Positions 18,903-27,469 of a stretch of DNA of 64,000 bases are shown here, piece by piece; the first letter of the stretch is position 1, and every line of letters starts with the position of its first letter. The position numbers and the translations under genes are program-made. The DNA comes from Chthoniobacterales bacterium (lineage in GTDB: Bacteria; Verrucomicrobiota; Verrucomicrobiia; Chthoniobacterales; UBA10450). The notes beneath the pieces were generated by a model. That model ran no database searches, had not been told where the DNA came from, and saw only the letters and a list, made by a program, of their open reading frames with translations. The stretch covers positions 1-64,000 of the forward strand of contig JACDGS010000003.1 in NCBI GenBank assembly GCA_013821455.1. Reading direction: 5' to 3'.

Positions 18903-19105
18903 GGTTGCTTCAACCTGACGTAGTTAAAGGATCTCGTTAAGCACTCTAATGGAGTGCTACTTCGAGTAGCAAAAGAACGATGCAACCCCGGAGAGCAACG
19001 GACCACATCCTCGCATGACTTTACGCGCCATAAAGATCGCAAGACGGACGGAGCGGGCCTCTCACAGGCCAAGGAATACGCGCGAGATTCTTGACTCAAC
19101 AATTT
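18903..19105 (+). other. intergenic region with three small hairpins
   Basis: Just after the FG-GAP stop, GGTTGcttCAACC (18903-18915) can pair; further on GCACTC/GAGTGC (18941-18957) and GCTACTtcgAGTAGC (18956-18970) form adjacent stems. None has a clear U-run, so termination is only possible. The tRNA promoter should lie in the second half. Confidence 0.35.
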
Positions 19106-19177
19106 GTCCCCGTAGTTCAACGGATAGAACGAGGGTTTCCTAAACCTTAAATGTGGGTTCGATTCCCGCCGGGGACA
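19106..19177 (+). tRNA. tRNA-Arg (anticodon CCT)
   Basis: A full cloverleaf can be drawn: acceptor GTCCCCG pairs with CGGGGAC (19170-19176); D arm GTTC/GAAC; anticodon stem AGGGT/ACCTT closes the loop TTCCTAA, giving anticodon CCT; four-base variable loop; T arm GTGGG-TTCGATT-CCCGC. It would read AGG codons. AGG is the rare arginine codon used by the CCTAACGA word when read as Val-Arg, so this tRNA is relevant to those sites. CCA is not encoded. Confidence 0.93.
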
Positions 19178-19187
19178 CACCTTCTCC

Positions 19188-20132
19188 ATGAATCTTCCCG
19201 CCTCTCCCCGAACCGCCCTTCGATTCCCCGCGAGCGCGCGCTATCTCGTCGGCGTCTCCGGCGGCCGCGACTCGGTGGTGTTGCTGCACTGGCTGCTCAG
19301 CCGCGGTTACAAGCGGCTCACGGTCTGCCATCTCGATCATGGTTTGCGCGGACGCGCGTCGCGCGGTGACCTTGAATTCGTTAGGCGGCTAGCGACGAAA
19401 TGGAAGCTGCCTTTCGCAACGGCGAAGCGCGACGTCGCGGGCTATGCCGCCAAGTGTCATCAGTCAATCGAACAAACCGCGCGAGAAATGCGCCTCGGAT
19501 TCTTCGGCGAAGTGGCTTGTCGACGGCGGTGCTACACCGTTTTCCTCGCCCACCACGCGGACGACCAGGTGGAGACGTTTCTGATGCGACTGCTCCGCGG
19601 CGCGGGCGGCTGCGGCCTCGGCGCCATGCGCGAGGTTTCCGAGTTCGCACCGCTCCGATTTGTCCGTCCGTTCCTCGGAGTTTGGCGATCGGAGATCGAT
19701 GCCTACGTGGCGGAGCATCGGCTCAAATTCCGGGAGGACGCGAGCAATCTTGAATTGGTCGCGACTCGGAATCGGACGCGGCATCTGCTTATTCCTCAGC
19801 TGGAAAAACAACTCGGCCGAAACGTGCGGCAAAATATTTGGCGGGCGGCGAGTGTCTTTTCCGAGGAGGACGCATTGATGGAATCGCTCGTCCCTGTCAC
19901 CTTTTTTCTGCGGGAAGCGACGCTTCCCGTGGAGATGTTGATCGAGCTTCCGATTGCTCTGCAACGCCGCACGATCTTGCGCTGGTTGCGGTCCCGCGGG
20001 ATTCGCGATTTAGGTTATAACGTGGTCGAGCGGGTGCGCAGCCTGCTCGCTCCAGGCGGCGCAGTCGCGAAGGTGAACCTGCCGGGAGATCGGCATGCAC
20101 GGCGGCGGGACGGCGAGCTTTTTATCGAGTAG
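19188..20132 (+). CDS. tilS: tRNA(Ile)-lysidine synthase
   Basis: Cytoplasmic N-type ATP pyrophosphatase that attaches lysine to C34 of tRNA-Ile(CAU), changing its codon and amino-acid identity. The P-loop motif SGGRDS is at residues 24-29, followed by VCHLDHGLRG and LAHHADDQVETFLMRLLRGAG, both diagnostic. At 314 residues it has the catalytic domain and a short C-terminal part, so it is the compact form without the full TilS_C region. It begins 11 bases after the tRNA-Arg and is followed by gltX. One CCTAACGA word (19378) is read as Val-Arg. Confidence 0.92.
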   Translation: MNLPASPRTALRFPASARYLVGVSGGRDSVVLLHWLLSRGYKRLTVCHLDHGLRGRASRGDLEFVRRLATKWKLPFATAKRDVAGYAAKCHQSIEQTAREMRLGFFGEVACRRRCYTVFLAHHADDQVETFLMRLLRGAGGCGLGAMREVSEFAPLRFVRPFLGVWRSEIDAYVAEHRLKFREDASNLELVATRNRTRHLLIPQLEKQLGRNVRQNIWRAASVFSEEDALMESLVPVTFFLREATLPVEMLIELPIALQRRTILRWLRSRGIRDLGYNVVERVRSLLAPGGAVAKVNLPGDRHARRRDGELFIE

Positions 20133-20203
20133 GAATTCCATGCCGCAGCCAGCGCCGCTGATTTGCGGGATTGATCGAAGTCGCTCAGGGTGCTCGCCTG
20201 ACA

Positions 20204-21529
20204 ATGAGTTCCGATATTCGAGTTCGCTTCGCGCCGTCGCCCACGGGTTTTCTTCACATCGGAGGAGCGCGCACCGCGCTTTTTAATTGGCTTTTCGCGC
20301 GACATCACGGCGGCACTTTTGTGCTGCGCGTCGAGGACACCGATCAAGCGCGTAATACCGCGGAAGCAGCGGCCGCGATCTACGGCGGTTTGAATTGGCT
20401 CGGCTTGGCTTGGGATGAAGGCCCTCAGGTCGGTGGTGATTTCGGCCCTTATTTCCAGAGCGAGAGGAACGAAATTTATGAGCGGCATTTGCGGCGACTC
20501 GAAGAGGCCGGACACATTTTCGAGGACAACGGCGCGATCCGTTTTCGCTCGCCGCGCGAACACGTCGAGGTGGACGACATCGTCTGCGGGCGGATCGATT
20601 TCGACCTAACGAATCCGGAAACGCATCCGGACATGACGATCCGCCGGCCCGACGGCTCGTGGATTTTTCATTTCGTGAACGTGGTGGACGACATCGAGAT
20701 GAAGATCAGCCACGTCATCCGCGGCGAGGATCATCTCTCGAATACGCCGAAACATATCGAGCTTTATCGTTCGTTAGGCGCGGAGCCGCCGCGCTTCGCG
20801 CACATCCCGCTCATTCTCAATCCCGACGGCTCGAAGATGAGCAAGCGCGACGCGGGCGCGAGCGTGAGCAGTTATATCGCGGAAGGTTTCCTGCCGGAAG
20901 CGGTGCGCAATTATCTTTGTCTCCTCGGCTGGTCGCCCAAAGACGACCGCGAAAAAATCGCGCTCGAAGAAGTCGTTAGGCTCTTCGAGTTGGAGAAGAT
21001 TAATCGCAAGAGCGCGCATTTCGATCTGGAGAAGTGCACCTGGCTGAACGGCGAATACATGCGCGAGCTGCCTAACGACCGCTTCCAGGCGTTGGCGCGG
21101 ATCAGCCTAACGAATGCCGACATCGACCTGCGAAAATTTTCGGACGAATACGTCGAGGCCGCGCTGGAGACCTGCCAGGGAAAGCTGCGGCTTTTCAGCG
21201 AGCTCCCGGTCTATGGCGGTTTCTATTTCACCGATGAAATCGCCTACCAACCCGAAGGCGTGGCGAAACATTTTACGGCGGAGAACCGGCCGCGTTTGAA
21301 AGCGTTGCGCGCGGCTTTCGCGGAGCTAGAAATATTCGATGCCTCTTCTCTGGAAGCGGTCCTGAAAACGACCGCTGCTGATCTCGGGCTCAAGGCGCGG
21401 GATCTGGTGCATCCCCTCCGGCTCGCCGTGACCGGCAGCAACGCCGGCCCTAGCCTTTACCATTTGCTCGAAATTCTGGGGAAAACCAAGGCGTTGTCCC
21501 GCATCGATGCCGGATTGGCTCGGATGTGA
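20204..21529 (+). CDS. gltX: glutamate--tRNA ligase
   Basis: Class I aminoacyl-tRNA synthetase charging tRNA-Glu. The HIGH-type motif APSPTGFLHIGGART is at residues 10-24 and the KMSKR loop at about 211-215. At 441 residues it is slightly shorter than the usual 460-500. ATG 20204 is chosen because MSSDIRVRFAPSP places the catalytic motif at the normal distance; a TTG 33 bases upstream is an alternative. Five copies of the CCTAACGA word occur within this gene (20605, 20771, 20973, 21071, 21106), read as LTN, SLG, VRL, PND and LTN. Confidence 0.95.
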   Translation: MSSDIRVRFAPSPTGFLHIGGARTALFNWLFARHHGGTFVLRVEDTDQARNTAEAAAAIYGGLNWLGLAWDEGPQVGGDFGPYFQSERNEIYERHLRRLEEAGHIFEDNGAIRFRSPREHVEVDDIVCGRIDFDLTNPETHPDMTIRRPDGSWIFHFVNVVDDIEMKISHVIRGEDHLSNTPKHIELYRSLGAEPPRFAHIPLILNPDGSKMSKRDAGASVSSYIAEGFLPEAVRNYLCLLGWSPKDDREKIALEEVVRLFELEKINRKSAHFDLEKCTWLNGEYMRELPNDRFQALARISLTNADIDLRKFSDEYVEAALETCQGKLRLFSELPVYGGFYFTDEIAYQPEGVAKHFTAENRPRLKALRAAFAELEIFDASSLEAVLKTTAADLGLKARDLVHPLRLAVTGSNAGPSLYHLLEILGKTKALSRIDAGLARM

Positions 21530-21586
21530 GTTATCTCGCGGCGCTTTTTGCTCGTTAGGCAAGGGAGTGCGAAGCTGAATTCTGAG

Positions 21587-21823
21587 ATGAGTTACGCCGC
21601 GCTCAACATCCAGGACCCGGTCGGCAAAACGGTCGGACGGCGCAAACTTCAGGACGCTTGGAAATTTGCCATGGATGGGCAAAAAAATGCGAATCAGTTG
21701 CGCCGGAGTTTCGGTCACAGCAGTCTCTGTCCCAAGGGCGTATTTCGTTTTCATTCCCACGAAGAGGCCGATGCATGGATGATGAAGATGCTGGCGAAAA
21801 GCGCTCGCCGTTCGCCGACCTAG
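21587..21823 (+). CDS. hypothetical protein, first gene of a toxin-antitoxin-like pair
   Basis: Basic protein of 78 residues (MSYAALNIQDPVGKT...), no membrane segment. It is not a family I can name. Its 3' end overlaps the next gene by 49 bases in another frame, the tight arrangement seen for antitoxin-toxin pairs, and the next gene resembles a nucleotidyltransferase of the AbiEii/MNT type. On that basis it could be the small partner. A frame from TTG 21548 would add 13 residues but lacks a good start. Confidence 0.55.
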   Translation: MSYAALNIQDPVGKTVGRRKLQDAWKFAMDGQKNANQLRRSFGHSSLCPKGVFRFHSHEEADAWMMKMLAKSARRSPT

Positions 21824-22308
21824 AGCCCCGCCAGCCGACCGAGGATGATCTCGTTTTGGTTTGCCGGCGGCTGAACGAGATCGGAGCTCGCTACCTTGTG
21901 GTGGGCGGATTCGCGATCATTCAAGCTGGCTACGGCAGAACGACCGGTGGTATCGACTTGATCGTCGCGACCGATCTGAAGAACGAGGCGCTCGTTTATC
22001 GGGGGCTCGAAGTTCTACAGGATAAAGCGGTCCGTGAACTCAAGCCGGGCGAGGTCGCGGAATATATCGTCGTGCGAGTGGCGGATGAAGTGGTGGTCGA
22101 TCTGATGCGATCGGCTTCGGGCATCGAGTATGCGGAAGCGGCGCTATATGTGGTCGTGCGCAACGTGCAGGGCGTGCCCATTCCGTTCGCTTCGCCGCGC
22201 GTGCTTTGGCGGATGAAGGCGCACACTCATCGTGCGAAGGACGCGGCGGATCTGGTTTTCCTGCGGGAATATTTTGCGTCGTTAGGCGAAGAGCCGCCAC
22301 CCGATTGA
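21775..22308 (+). CDS. nucleotidyltransferase-fold protein (AbiEii/DUF6036-like)
   Basis: Protein of 177 residues. It contains RYLVVGGFAIIQAGYGRTTGGIDLIV (about residues 35-60), the glycine-rich core and acidic pair of the minimal nucleotidyltransferase fold used by AbiEii-type toxins and related families; the usual D-x-D reads GIDLIV, so one of the metal ligands may be altered. The second half has VDLMRSASGIEYAEA and KDAADLVFLREYF, consistent with AbiEii-like proteins. The start MDDEDAGEK lies inside the preceding small gene. Toxin activity is an inference. Confidence 0.65.
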   Translation: MDDEDAGEKRSPFADLEPRQPTEDDLVLVCRRLNEIGARYLVVGGFAIIQAGYGRTTGGIDLIVATDLKNEALVYRGLEVLQDKAVRELKPGEVAEYIVVRVADEVVVDLMRSASGIEYAEAALYVVVRNVQGVPIPFASPRVLWRMKAHTHRAKDAADLVFLREYFASLGEEPPPD

Positions 22309-22354
22309 GCCGTCGCCTTCCGGGGTGGTGAAGCGCAGCGCAGCCTTCACGCAC

Positions 22355-22494
22355 TGTCATCCCGAGCGCAGTGAAGCGAAGCGGAACGGAGTCGAGGGAT
22401 CCCGCGGGGCCTCCGGGAAGCGACGCTGCCGGAAGACTTGCAGCGGCGCTTCACGGAAATTCACCGGGATCCCTCGGCTCCGCTCGGGATGACA
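22355..22494. repeat. palindromic intergenic element (REP-like)
   Basis: Arms TGTCATCCCGAGCG (22355-22368) and CGCTCGGGATGACA (22481-22494) are exact inverse complements. Inside them GAGGGATCCCG and CGGGATCCCTC also pair, giving a long nested hairpin. It lies between the converging nucleotidyltransferase and glnS genes and could end both transcripts. The sequence type is familiar from dispersed repeats in many soil bacterial assemblies, but I cannot count copies here. Confidence 0.75.
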
Positions 22495-22496
22495 AA

Positions 22497-24185
22497 TTAC
22501 TTCTTTGCTTCTTTAGCCCAGGTGTCGCGCAGGGTGACGGTGCGGTTGAAGACGAGTTCGTTAGGCTGGGAATCCGGGTCGAGCGCGAAATAGGCGAGGC
22601 GCTCGAACTGATAGCGCAGCTCCGGCTTCGCGTCGCCTAACGACGGCTCGCACTTCGCCCTAACGATCTCGAGCGAGTGCGGGTTAAGGAACGATTTGAA
22701 ATCGCCCCCTGCGTCCGGGTCGGGCACGGTGAAGAGCCGGTCGTAGAGCCGCACTTCGGCCTCGAGCGCGTGCGCGGCGCTGACCCAGTGGATGGTGCCT
22801 TTCACTTTGCGATTGGAATTGGGCCCACCCGATTTGCTCTCGAGATCGGCGGTGCAGCGCAGCTCTACGATCTTGCCTAACGAGTCCTTCAGAACCTCGT
22901 CGCACTTGATGATGTAGCCGTACTTCAATCGCACCTCGCCGCCCGGTTTGAGCCGATAATATTTCGGGACCGGCGTCTCCATGAAGTCGGCCTCCTCGAT
23001 ATAAAGCTCGCGGCTGAATGGCACTTTGCGCGAGCCGGCGCTGTGATCTTCCGGGTTATTGATCGCGTCGAGCTCTTCGGTTTTTCCCTCTGGATAGTTC
23101 GTTAGGGTGACTTTCAGCGGCCGAAGCACCGCCAGCCTCCGAAGGGCGCTCTGGTTGAACTCCGCGCGGATCGCGTGCTCGAGCGCGTCCACTTCGGTGA
23201 GGGAAGGATATTTGGTAATCCCAATGCGATAGGAGAAATCGCGCAGGACGCTGGCGGTGACGCCGCGCCGACGCATGCCGGAGATGGTCGGGAGACGCGG
23301 ATCGTCCCATCCCCCAACAAGTCCGTCGTCCACCAGTTGTTTCAGTTTGCGCTTGCTCATCACCGTGTAGGTGAGGTTGAGGCGCGCAAACTCGATCTGT
23401 TGTGGGAGTTCGTTAGGCAAGTCGAGCGTCTGCAAAATCCACTCGTAAAGCGGCCGATGCACCTCGAATTCGAGCGTGCAAAGCGAGTGCGTGATGCCTT
23501 CGAGATAATCGCTGAGGCAATGTGCAAAATCGTAGAGCGGATAAATGCACCACGCGTCGCCGGTCTGGTGATGCTGCGCGTGCCGGATGCGATAGAGCAC
23601 CGGGTCGCGCAGCCACATGTTGGGCGATTGCATGTCGATCTTCGCGCGCAGAGTGCGGGCGCCGTCGGGAAATTCGCCGGCTTTCATGCGCGCCAGGAGA
23701 TCGAGATTTTCCTCGATCGATCGGTCCCGGAAAGAGCTTTCCTTTCCGACGCGCCGATATTCGTCGGTCTGTTCCGCGGACATGTCGCAGACGTAGGCTT
23801 TACCGCGCCTAACGAGTTGGACCGCGAAACCGTAGATCGGCTGGAAACAATCGGAGGCGAAGAAAGGCGCGCCGCCAGAGTTGAGACAAAGATTTTTATC
23901 AGCCCAGCCGTCGATGAGCCAATGCACGTCGGCCATGATGGAATCGACGTATTCGGTTTCCTCCTTCTCCGGGTTGGTGTCGTCCATCCGCACATTGCAA
24001 AGGCCGCCAAACTCGCGCGCGATCCCGAAGTTAAGGCAGATGGCTTTGGTGTGGCCGATGTGCAGATAGCCGTTAGGCTCCGGCGGAAAACGGGTGTGGA
24101 TCTTCGTGTGCTTTCCGCTGCGCACATCTTCGGCGACGATGTCCCGGATGAAATCGGAAGGAGGGTCGTTAGGCGGAGGCGTCAT
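22497..24185 (-). CDS. glnS: glutamine--tRNA ligase
   Basis: Class I synthetase charging tRNA-Gln directly, 562 residues, a normal length. The HIGH motif [16 protein letters not shown] is at 34-49 and VMSKRKL is the KMSKS loop. The C-terminal anticodon-binding barrels are intact. It converges with the toxin-like pair across a palindromic repeat and diverges from aroE over 61 bases. It is unusually dense in the CCTAACGA word (seven to eight copies), read as SLG/LTN-type tripeptides or their complements. Presence of glnS suggests direct Gln charging, not only the transamidation route. Confidence 0.95.
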   Translation of the reverse strand: MTPPPNDPPSDFIRDIVAEDVRSGKHTKIHTRFPPEPNGYLHIGHTKAICLNFGIAREFGGLCNVRMDDTNPEKEETEYVDSIMADVHWLIDGWADKNLCLNSGGAPFFASDCFQPIYGFAVQLVRRGKAYVCDMSAEQTDEYRRVGKESSFRDRSIEENLDLLARMKAGEFPDGARTLRAKIDMQSPNMWLRDPVLYRIRHAQHHQTGDAWCIYPLYDFAHCLSDYLEGITHSLCTLEFEVHRPLYEWILQTLDLPNELPQQIEFARLNLTYTVMSKRKLKQLVDDGLVGGWDDPRLPTISGMRRRGVTASVLRDFSYRIGITKYPSLTEVDALEHAIRAEFNQSALRRLAVLRPLKVTLTNYPEGKTEELDAINNPEDHSAGSRKVPFSRELYIEEADFMETPVPKYYRLKPGGEVRLKYGYIIKCDEVLKDSLGKIVELRCTADLESKSGGPNSNRKVKGTIHWVSAAHALEAEVRLYDRLFTVPDPDAGGDFKSFLNPHSLEIVRAKCEPSLGDAKPELRYQFERLAYFALDPDSQPNELVFNRTVTLRDTWAKEAKK

Positions 24186-24246
24186 GCGAATCGGGCGACT
24201 TTAGCAGAGGCCGCGCAACCGGGCCAACCGCTGCCGTTCTTCAAAG

Positions 24247-25128
24247 ATGCAAGCCGTTTATACCCTCGCCGATTTACAGGCCGGACGACCGCTGAGGGAT
24301 GATCCCGCGGGGGCGATCCGGCTCGGCGTGATGGGCGATCCGGTGGAGCACTCGCGCTCGCCGGCGATGCAGAACGCGGCGCTGGAGGAGTGCGAGCTGC
24401 GCACGCGTTATGTGCGCTTGCGGATTGTGCCTAACGAACTGGCGGCCGCCCTCGACATCTGCGGCAAGCTCGGTTTCGCGGGCGTCAATCTGACCGTGCC
24501 GCACAAGGTCGCCGGGTTTTCGTTAGTCCAGGAGACGGACGCTTTCGCGCGGCGCGTCGGCGCCATCAACACCGTCCGATTCGCTGATGGGAAAAGAATC
24601 GGCGTAAACACGGACGGCCCCGGTTTTGCGCGGGCGATCACCGAGAGTTTCGGGGTGGACCTGCGCGACCTGCGCGTTCTTGTCCTCGGCGCGGGGGGCG
24701 GGGCGGGACAGGCGGTGGCCGGTCAATGCGCGATCGCCGGCTGCCCCACGATCTTTCTCGTGAACCGTGATTTCGCGAAAGCGGAAGCGCTCGCCGGCCG
24801 ATGGGCTGGCAATCCGGTGCAGCCTTTGCCCTGGACTGACGATTCGTTAGGCGAGGCGGCCGCGCAAAGCGATCTGATCGTGCACGCCACTCCGCTGGGT
24901 TTGCAGCCTAACGACCCTTCGCCGCTCCCGCGCGCGCTCTTGCGGCCGTGCCATCTCGTGTACGATTTGAACTACCAGCCGACCGCTCTCCTTGCCGCCG
25001 CTCGCGCGACCGGCGCGCGCTCCGCTTCTGGCCTAACGATGCTCCTGCACCAGGGGGCGCTCGCCTTTGAGTTCTGGTTCGGTCACCCGGCGCCGCTTGC
25101 CGCCATGCGCCGCGCGCTCGGCCTCTAA
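24247..25128 (+). CDS. aroE: shikimate dehydrogenase (NADP+)
   Basis: Reduces 3-dehydroshikimate to shikimate in chorismate synthesis. The substrate site HSRSPAMQNAAL is near 35-46, the catalytic lysine is Lys87 in NLTVPHK, the catalytic aspartate Asp123 in NTDGPGF, and the nucleotide loop is GAGGGAGQA near 150-158. Length 293 is typical. It is divergent from glnS and stands alone. The CCTAACGA word occurs four times (24430, 24844, 24907, 25032). Confidence 0.93.
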   Translation: MQAVYTLADLQAGRPLRDDPAGAIRLGVMGDPVEHSRSPAMQNAALEECELRTRYVRLRIVPNELAAALDICGKLGFAGVNLTVPHKVAGFSLVQETDAFARRVGAINTVRFADGKRIGVNTDGPGFARAITESFGVDLRDLRVLVLGAGGGAGQAVAGQCAIAGCPTIFLVNRDFAKAEALAGRWAGNPVQPLPWTDDSLGEAAAQSDLIVHATPLGLQPNDPSPLPRALLRPCHLVYDLNYQPTALLAAARATGARSASGLTMLLHQGALAFEFWFGHPAPLAAMRRALGL

Positions 25129-25181
25129 CGGACTGGATTTTCCGAGATTTCAGGACATAGTTTCGGGTCTTTTTCACTCTC

Positions 25182-26609
25182 ATGCTCAAAGCTCTTCTCT
25201 TCTCCGCTCTTGCCTTCCTCGGCGCGCAGCCGCTTTTCGGTTATGTGCTCGAAGGAGAAACGTGGACGCCCAACCGCACTGTCGCCGTCCAGCTTTCGCT
25301 CGGTCTGCCGCGGACTTTGAGCGATGGATTTACGTCCTTCAATCGCTCGGCCGCGGATGTTTTATCGATCTGGAACACTCATCTCGCGCATCTCACTTTG
25401 CTGCCGGTGGTCGCTTCGCCGGTCGTGCCTTCGGAGACCGATTACGAGATGTCCGCGTTCTTTTCGGGCACGATTTTCGGCGACACCTTTGGCACCGGTA
25501 CTTTAGCGGTGACCCTGATCTCCTATCGCAATAAGATCACCTCTGAGACCGACACGGTCTTTAATACTTTTTATCAATGGGATTCCTACGATGGTCCATT
25601 GCGCGCGGGCGTCGAAGATTTCCACCGTGTGGCGCTGCACGAGTTTGGCCACACCCTCGGGCTCGATCATCCCGATGACGCGGGTCAGACCGTAAGCGCG
25701 ATTATGAACTCGCACATCAGCGATACCTACAAATTGCAGCCCGACGACATCGCTGGAGTGCAGGACCTTTACGGAAGCGGACCGGCCACAAAATCGTCCG
25801 TGCCCGCTCCGGTTTTAGAAAATATTTCCACGCGCGGCCTCGTCGGTATAGGCGATAACGTGCTTATCGGCGGTTTCATCGTGCAGGGTTCGCAACCGGC
25901 GACCGTGATTCTGCGCGCGATCGGATTCTCGCTCACCGCCGAAGGAATTAACGGCGCGCTGCACGATCCTATGCTGACGGTTTACGACGCCAATCAAAAC
26001 CAGATCGCGACTAACGACGACTGGATTTCCGGTCCCAATGCGGACGCGATCGCCAGCTATCACCTCGATCCGCCGAACTCGATCGAGTCGGCTCTTTTGC
26101 TGACGTTGCAGCCCGGCACTTACACGGCGGTGATGGAAAGCTTTTCCAACGCCCAGCAGCCGGCGGAAAGCGGGATCGGCCTTTTCGAACTTTACGATCT
26201 CCATACCACTGGCGGCCGGGCGGGGAATATTTCCACGCGCGGGCAGGTTCTCGGGGGCGACGGTGTCCTCATTGGCGGTTTTATTGTTGGTGGATCGAGT
26301 TCAAAACCGGTCCTGGTGCGCGCGCTCGGGCCGTCGTTAGGCGACGAGGGCGTGGCGAACCCGCTCTCCGACCCTTTTCTCGAATTGCACGACGGCAACG
26401 GGACTCTTCTGGAGTCGAATGACAACTGGGCGCAAGGGCCCAACGCGTCGATCATTCAGACTGAACATCTCGCCCCGACCAAGGCGAAAGAAGCCGCGCT
26501 TCAAGCTACGCTCGCGCCCGGCAACTACACCGCCATCGTCTCGGGGGTGAACGGCGCGACCGGAGTTGGTCTGGTCGAGGTCTACGATCTGAGCGACGCG
26601 CCGCAATAG
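25182..26609 (+). CDS. secreted matrixin-type metalloprotease with two repeated C-terminal domains
   Basis: Exported protease of 475 residues. A signal peptide covers about 1-20. The metzincin zinc motif HEFGHTLGLDH is at 153-163 with a Met-turn IMNSHIS some 20 residues later, and the catalytic domain ends in DDIAGVQDLYG, as in M10 matrixins. Two tandem domains of about 125 residues follow; each starts NISTRG, contains IGGFIV, a DDW or DNW with GPNA, and PGxYTA(I/V), ending in VYDL or LYDL. This repeat resembles bacterial PPC-like beta domains common in Verrucomicrobiota. It converges with proC. Confidence 0.88.
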   Translation: MLKALLFSALAFLGAQPLFGYVLEGETWTPNRTVAVQLSLGLPRTLSDGFTSFNRSAADVLSIWNTHLAHLTLLPVVASPVVPSETDYEMSAFFSGTIFGDTFGTGTLAVTLISYRNKITSETDTVFNTFYQWDSYDGPLRAGVEDFHRVALHEFGHTLGLDHPDDAGQTVSAIMNSHISDTYKLQPDDIAGVQDLYGSGPATKSSVPAPVLENISTRGLVGIGDNVLIGGFIVQGSQPATVILRAIGFSLTAEGINGALHDPMLTVYDANQNQIATNDDWISGPNADAIASYHLDPPNSIESALLLTLQPGTYTAVMESFSNAQQPAESGIGLFELYDLHTTGGRAGNISTRGQVLGGDGVLIGGFIVGGSSSKPVLVRALGPSLGDEGVANPLSDPFLELHDGNGTLLESNDNWAQGPNASIIQTEHLAPTKAKEAALQATLAPGNYTAIVSGVNGATGVGLVEVYDLSDAPQ

Positions 26610-26611
26610 CG

Positions 26612-26629
26612 GTCCTTTACTCGTTAGGC
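26612..26629 (-). repeat. extended CCTAACGA word supplying the proC stop codon
   Basis: Exact GCCTAACGAGTAAAGGAC on the minus strand, in the 14-base gap between converging genes. The TAA in it is the stop codon of proC. The same 18-mer recurs at 28966, 42629 and, with small changes, at several other intergenic sites. Confidence 0.85.
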
Positions 26630-27448
26630 TGGAGGCGCCAGCTCGCGCGCGCGTGCCGCCGCCGCGACCACGGCCGCAACCAAACCGGGAGCGGTGCGGC
26701 TTTGCTCCATCACGGCCAGACCGGCTGCCGTCGTGCCGCCGGGCGTGATGACGAGGCGGCGCAGCTCCTCGGGCGAGAGCTGACTTTCGAGCGCGAACTG
26801 CGCCGCGCCCCGAACGGTTTGCGTCGCCAAGCCTAACGACACCTCGGGGGAAAGACCGCACTTCGTCCCGCCGGCTGCGAGCGCTTCAATCACCGTATAG
26901 ACGAAAGCCGGACCGCTCCCTGCCAGCGCAGTCACCGCGTCGATCATTGTTTCAGGAACCTCGACCACGCTTCCGACCGCGGAGAAAATTGCATGGGCGT
27001 GCGCAATGTCCTCGTCCGTCGTCCGCGCGCCGCGCGCGATCGCGGTCGCGGCCTGGCAGACGGCCGCGGGCGTGTTCGTCATCGCGCGCATGAAGCGTGC
27101 AGTCCCCTTCTCTTCCATCGCCGCCGTCCCCACGCCGGCCGCACAGGAGATGATCAGCCGGTCCCTGGCGACGGCGGCGGTTGCCGCCACGACATCGAGC
27201 ACCACGCCTGGCTTCACGCCGATCAAAATCACTTCCGCTTGCGCTGCGACCTCCGCGTTATCGGAGGTGAGAGCGAGACCCAGCTCTTCGCCTAACGATT
27301 CGCGCGCGGACTCGTTAGGCTCACTCAGCAGGATTTCATCGGGGGTGCAAAACTCCGCTCGGATCAACCCGCGCATGACGGAGCCCGCCAGCTTGCCGCC
27401 GCCAATGAAACCGAGCCGATACCGCAGGTCGTTAGTTTGTAAACTCAT
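26624..27448 (-). CDS. proC: pyrroline-5-carboxylate reductase
   Basis: Last step of proline synthesis, NAD(P)H-dependent reduction of pyrroline-5-carboxylate. LGFIGGGKLAGSVMRGL near residues 12-28 is the Rossmann loop; VKPGVV, the conserved RFMRAMTNTPA and GSGPAFVY segments are typical; the C-terminal helix has SPEELRRLVITPGGTTAAGLAVME. Length 274 is normal. I start at ATG 27448; the open frame runs 37 codons further but without homology. The stop codon lies inside an extended CCTAACGA word. It diverges from nadA, 21 bases away. Confidence 0.93.
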   Translation of the reverse strand: MSLQTNDLRYRLGFIGGGKLAGSVMRGLIRAEFCTPDEILLSEPNESARESLGEELGLALTSDNAEVAAQAEVILIGVKPGVVLDVVAATAAVARDRLIISCAAGVGTAAMEEKGTARFMRAMTNTPAAVCQAATAIARGARTTDEDIAHAHAIFSAVGSVVEVPETMIDAVTALAGSGPAFVYTVIEALAAGGTKCGLSPEVSLGLATQTVRGAAQFALESQLSPEELRRLVITPGGTTAAGLAVMEQSRTAPGLVAAVVAAAARARELAPPA

Positions 27449-27469
27449 GGGATACGCGGATATTAGTCG

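Noticed and set aside
19400-19753. Frames within tilS
   Set aside because: Out-of-frame, arginine-rich; the tilS frame is supported by motifs.
23175-24302. 375-codon open frame antisense to glnS
   Set aside because: The minus strand encodes an intact glutaminyl-tRNA synthetase; the antisense product has no recognisable fold and overlaps the aroE start.
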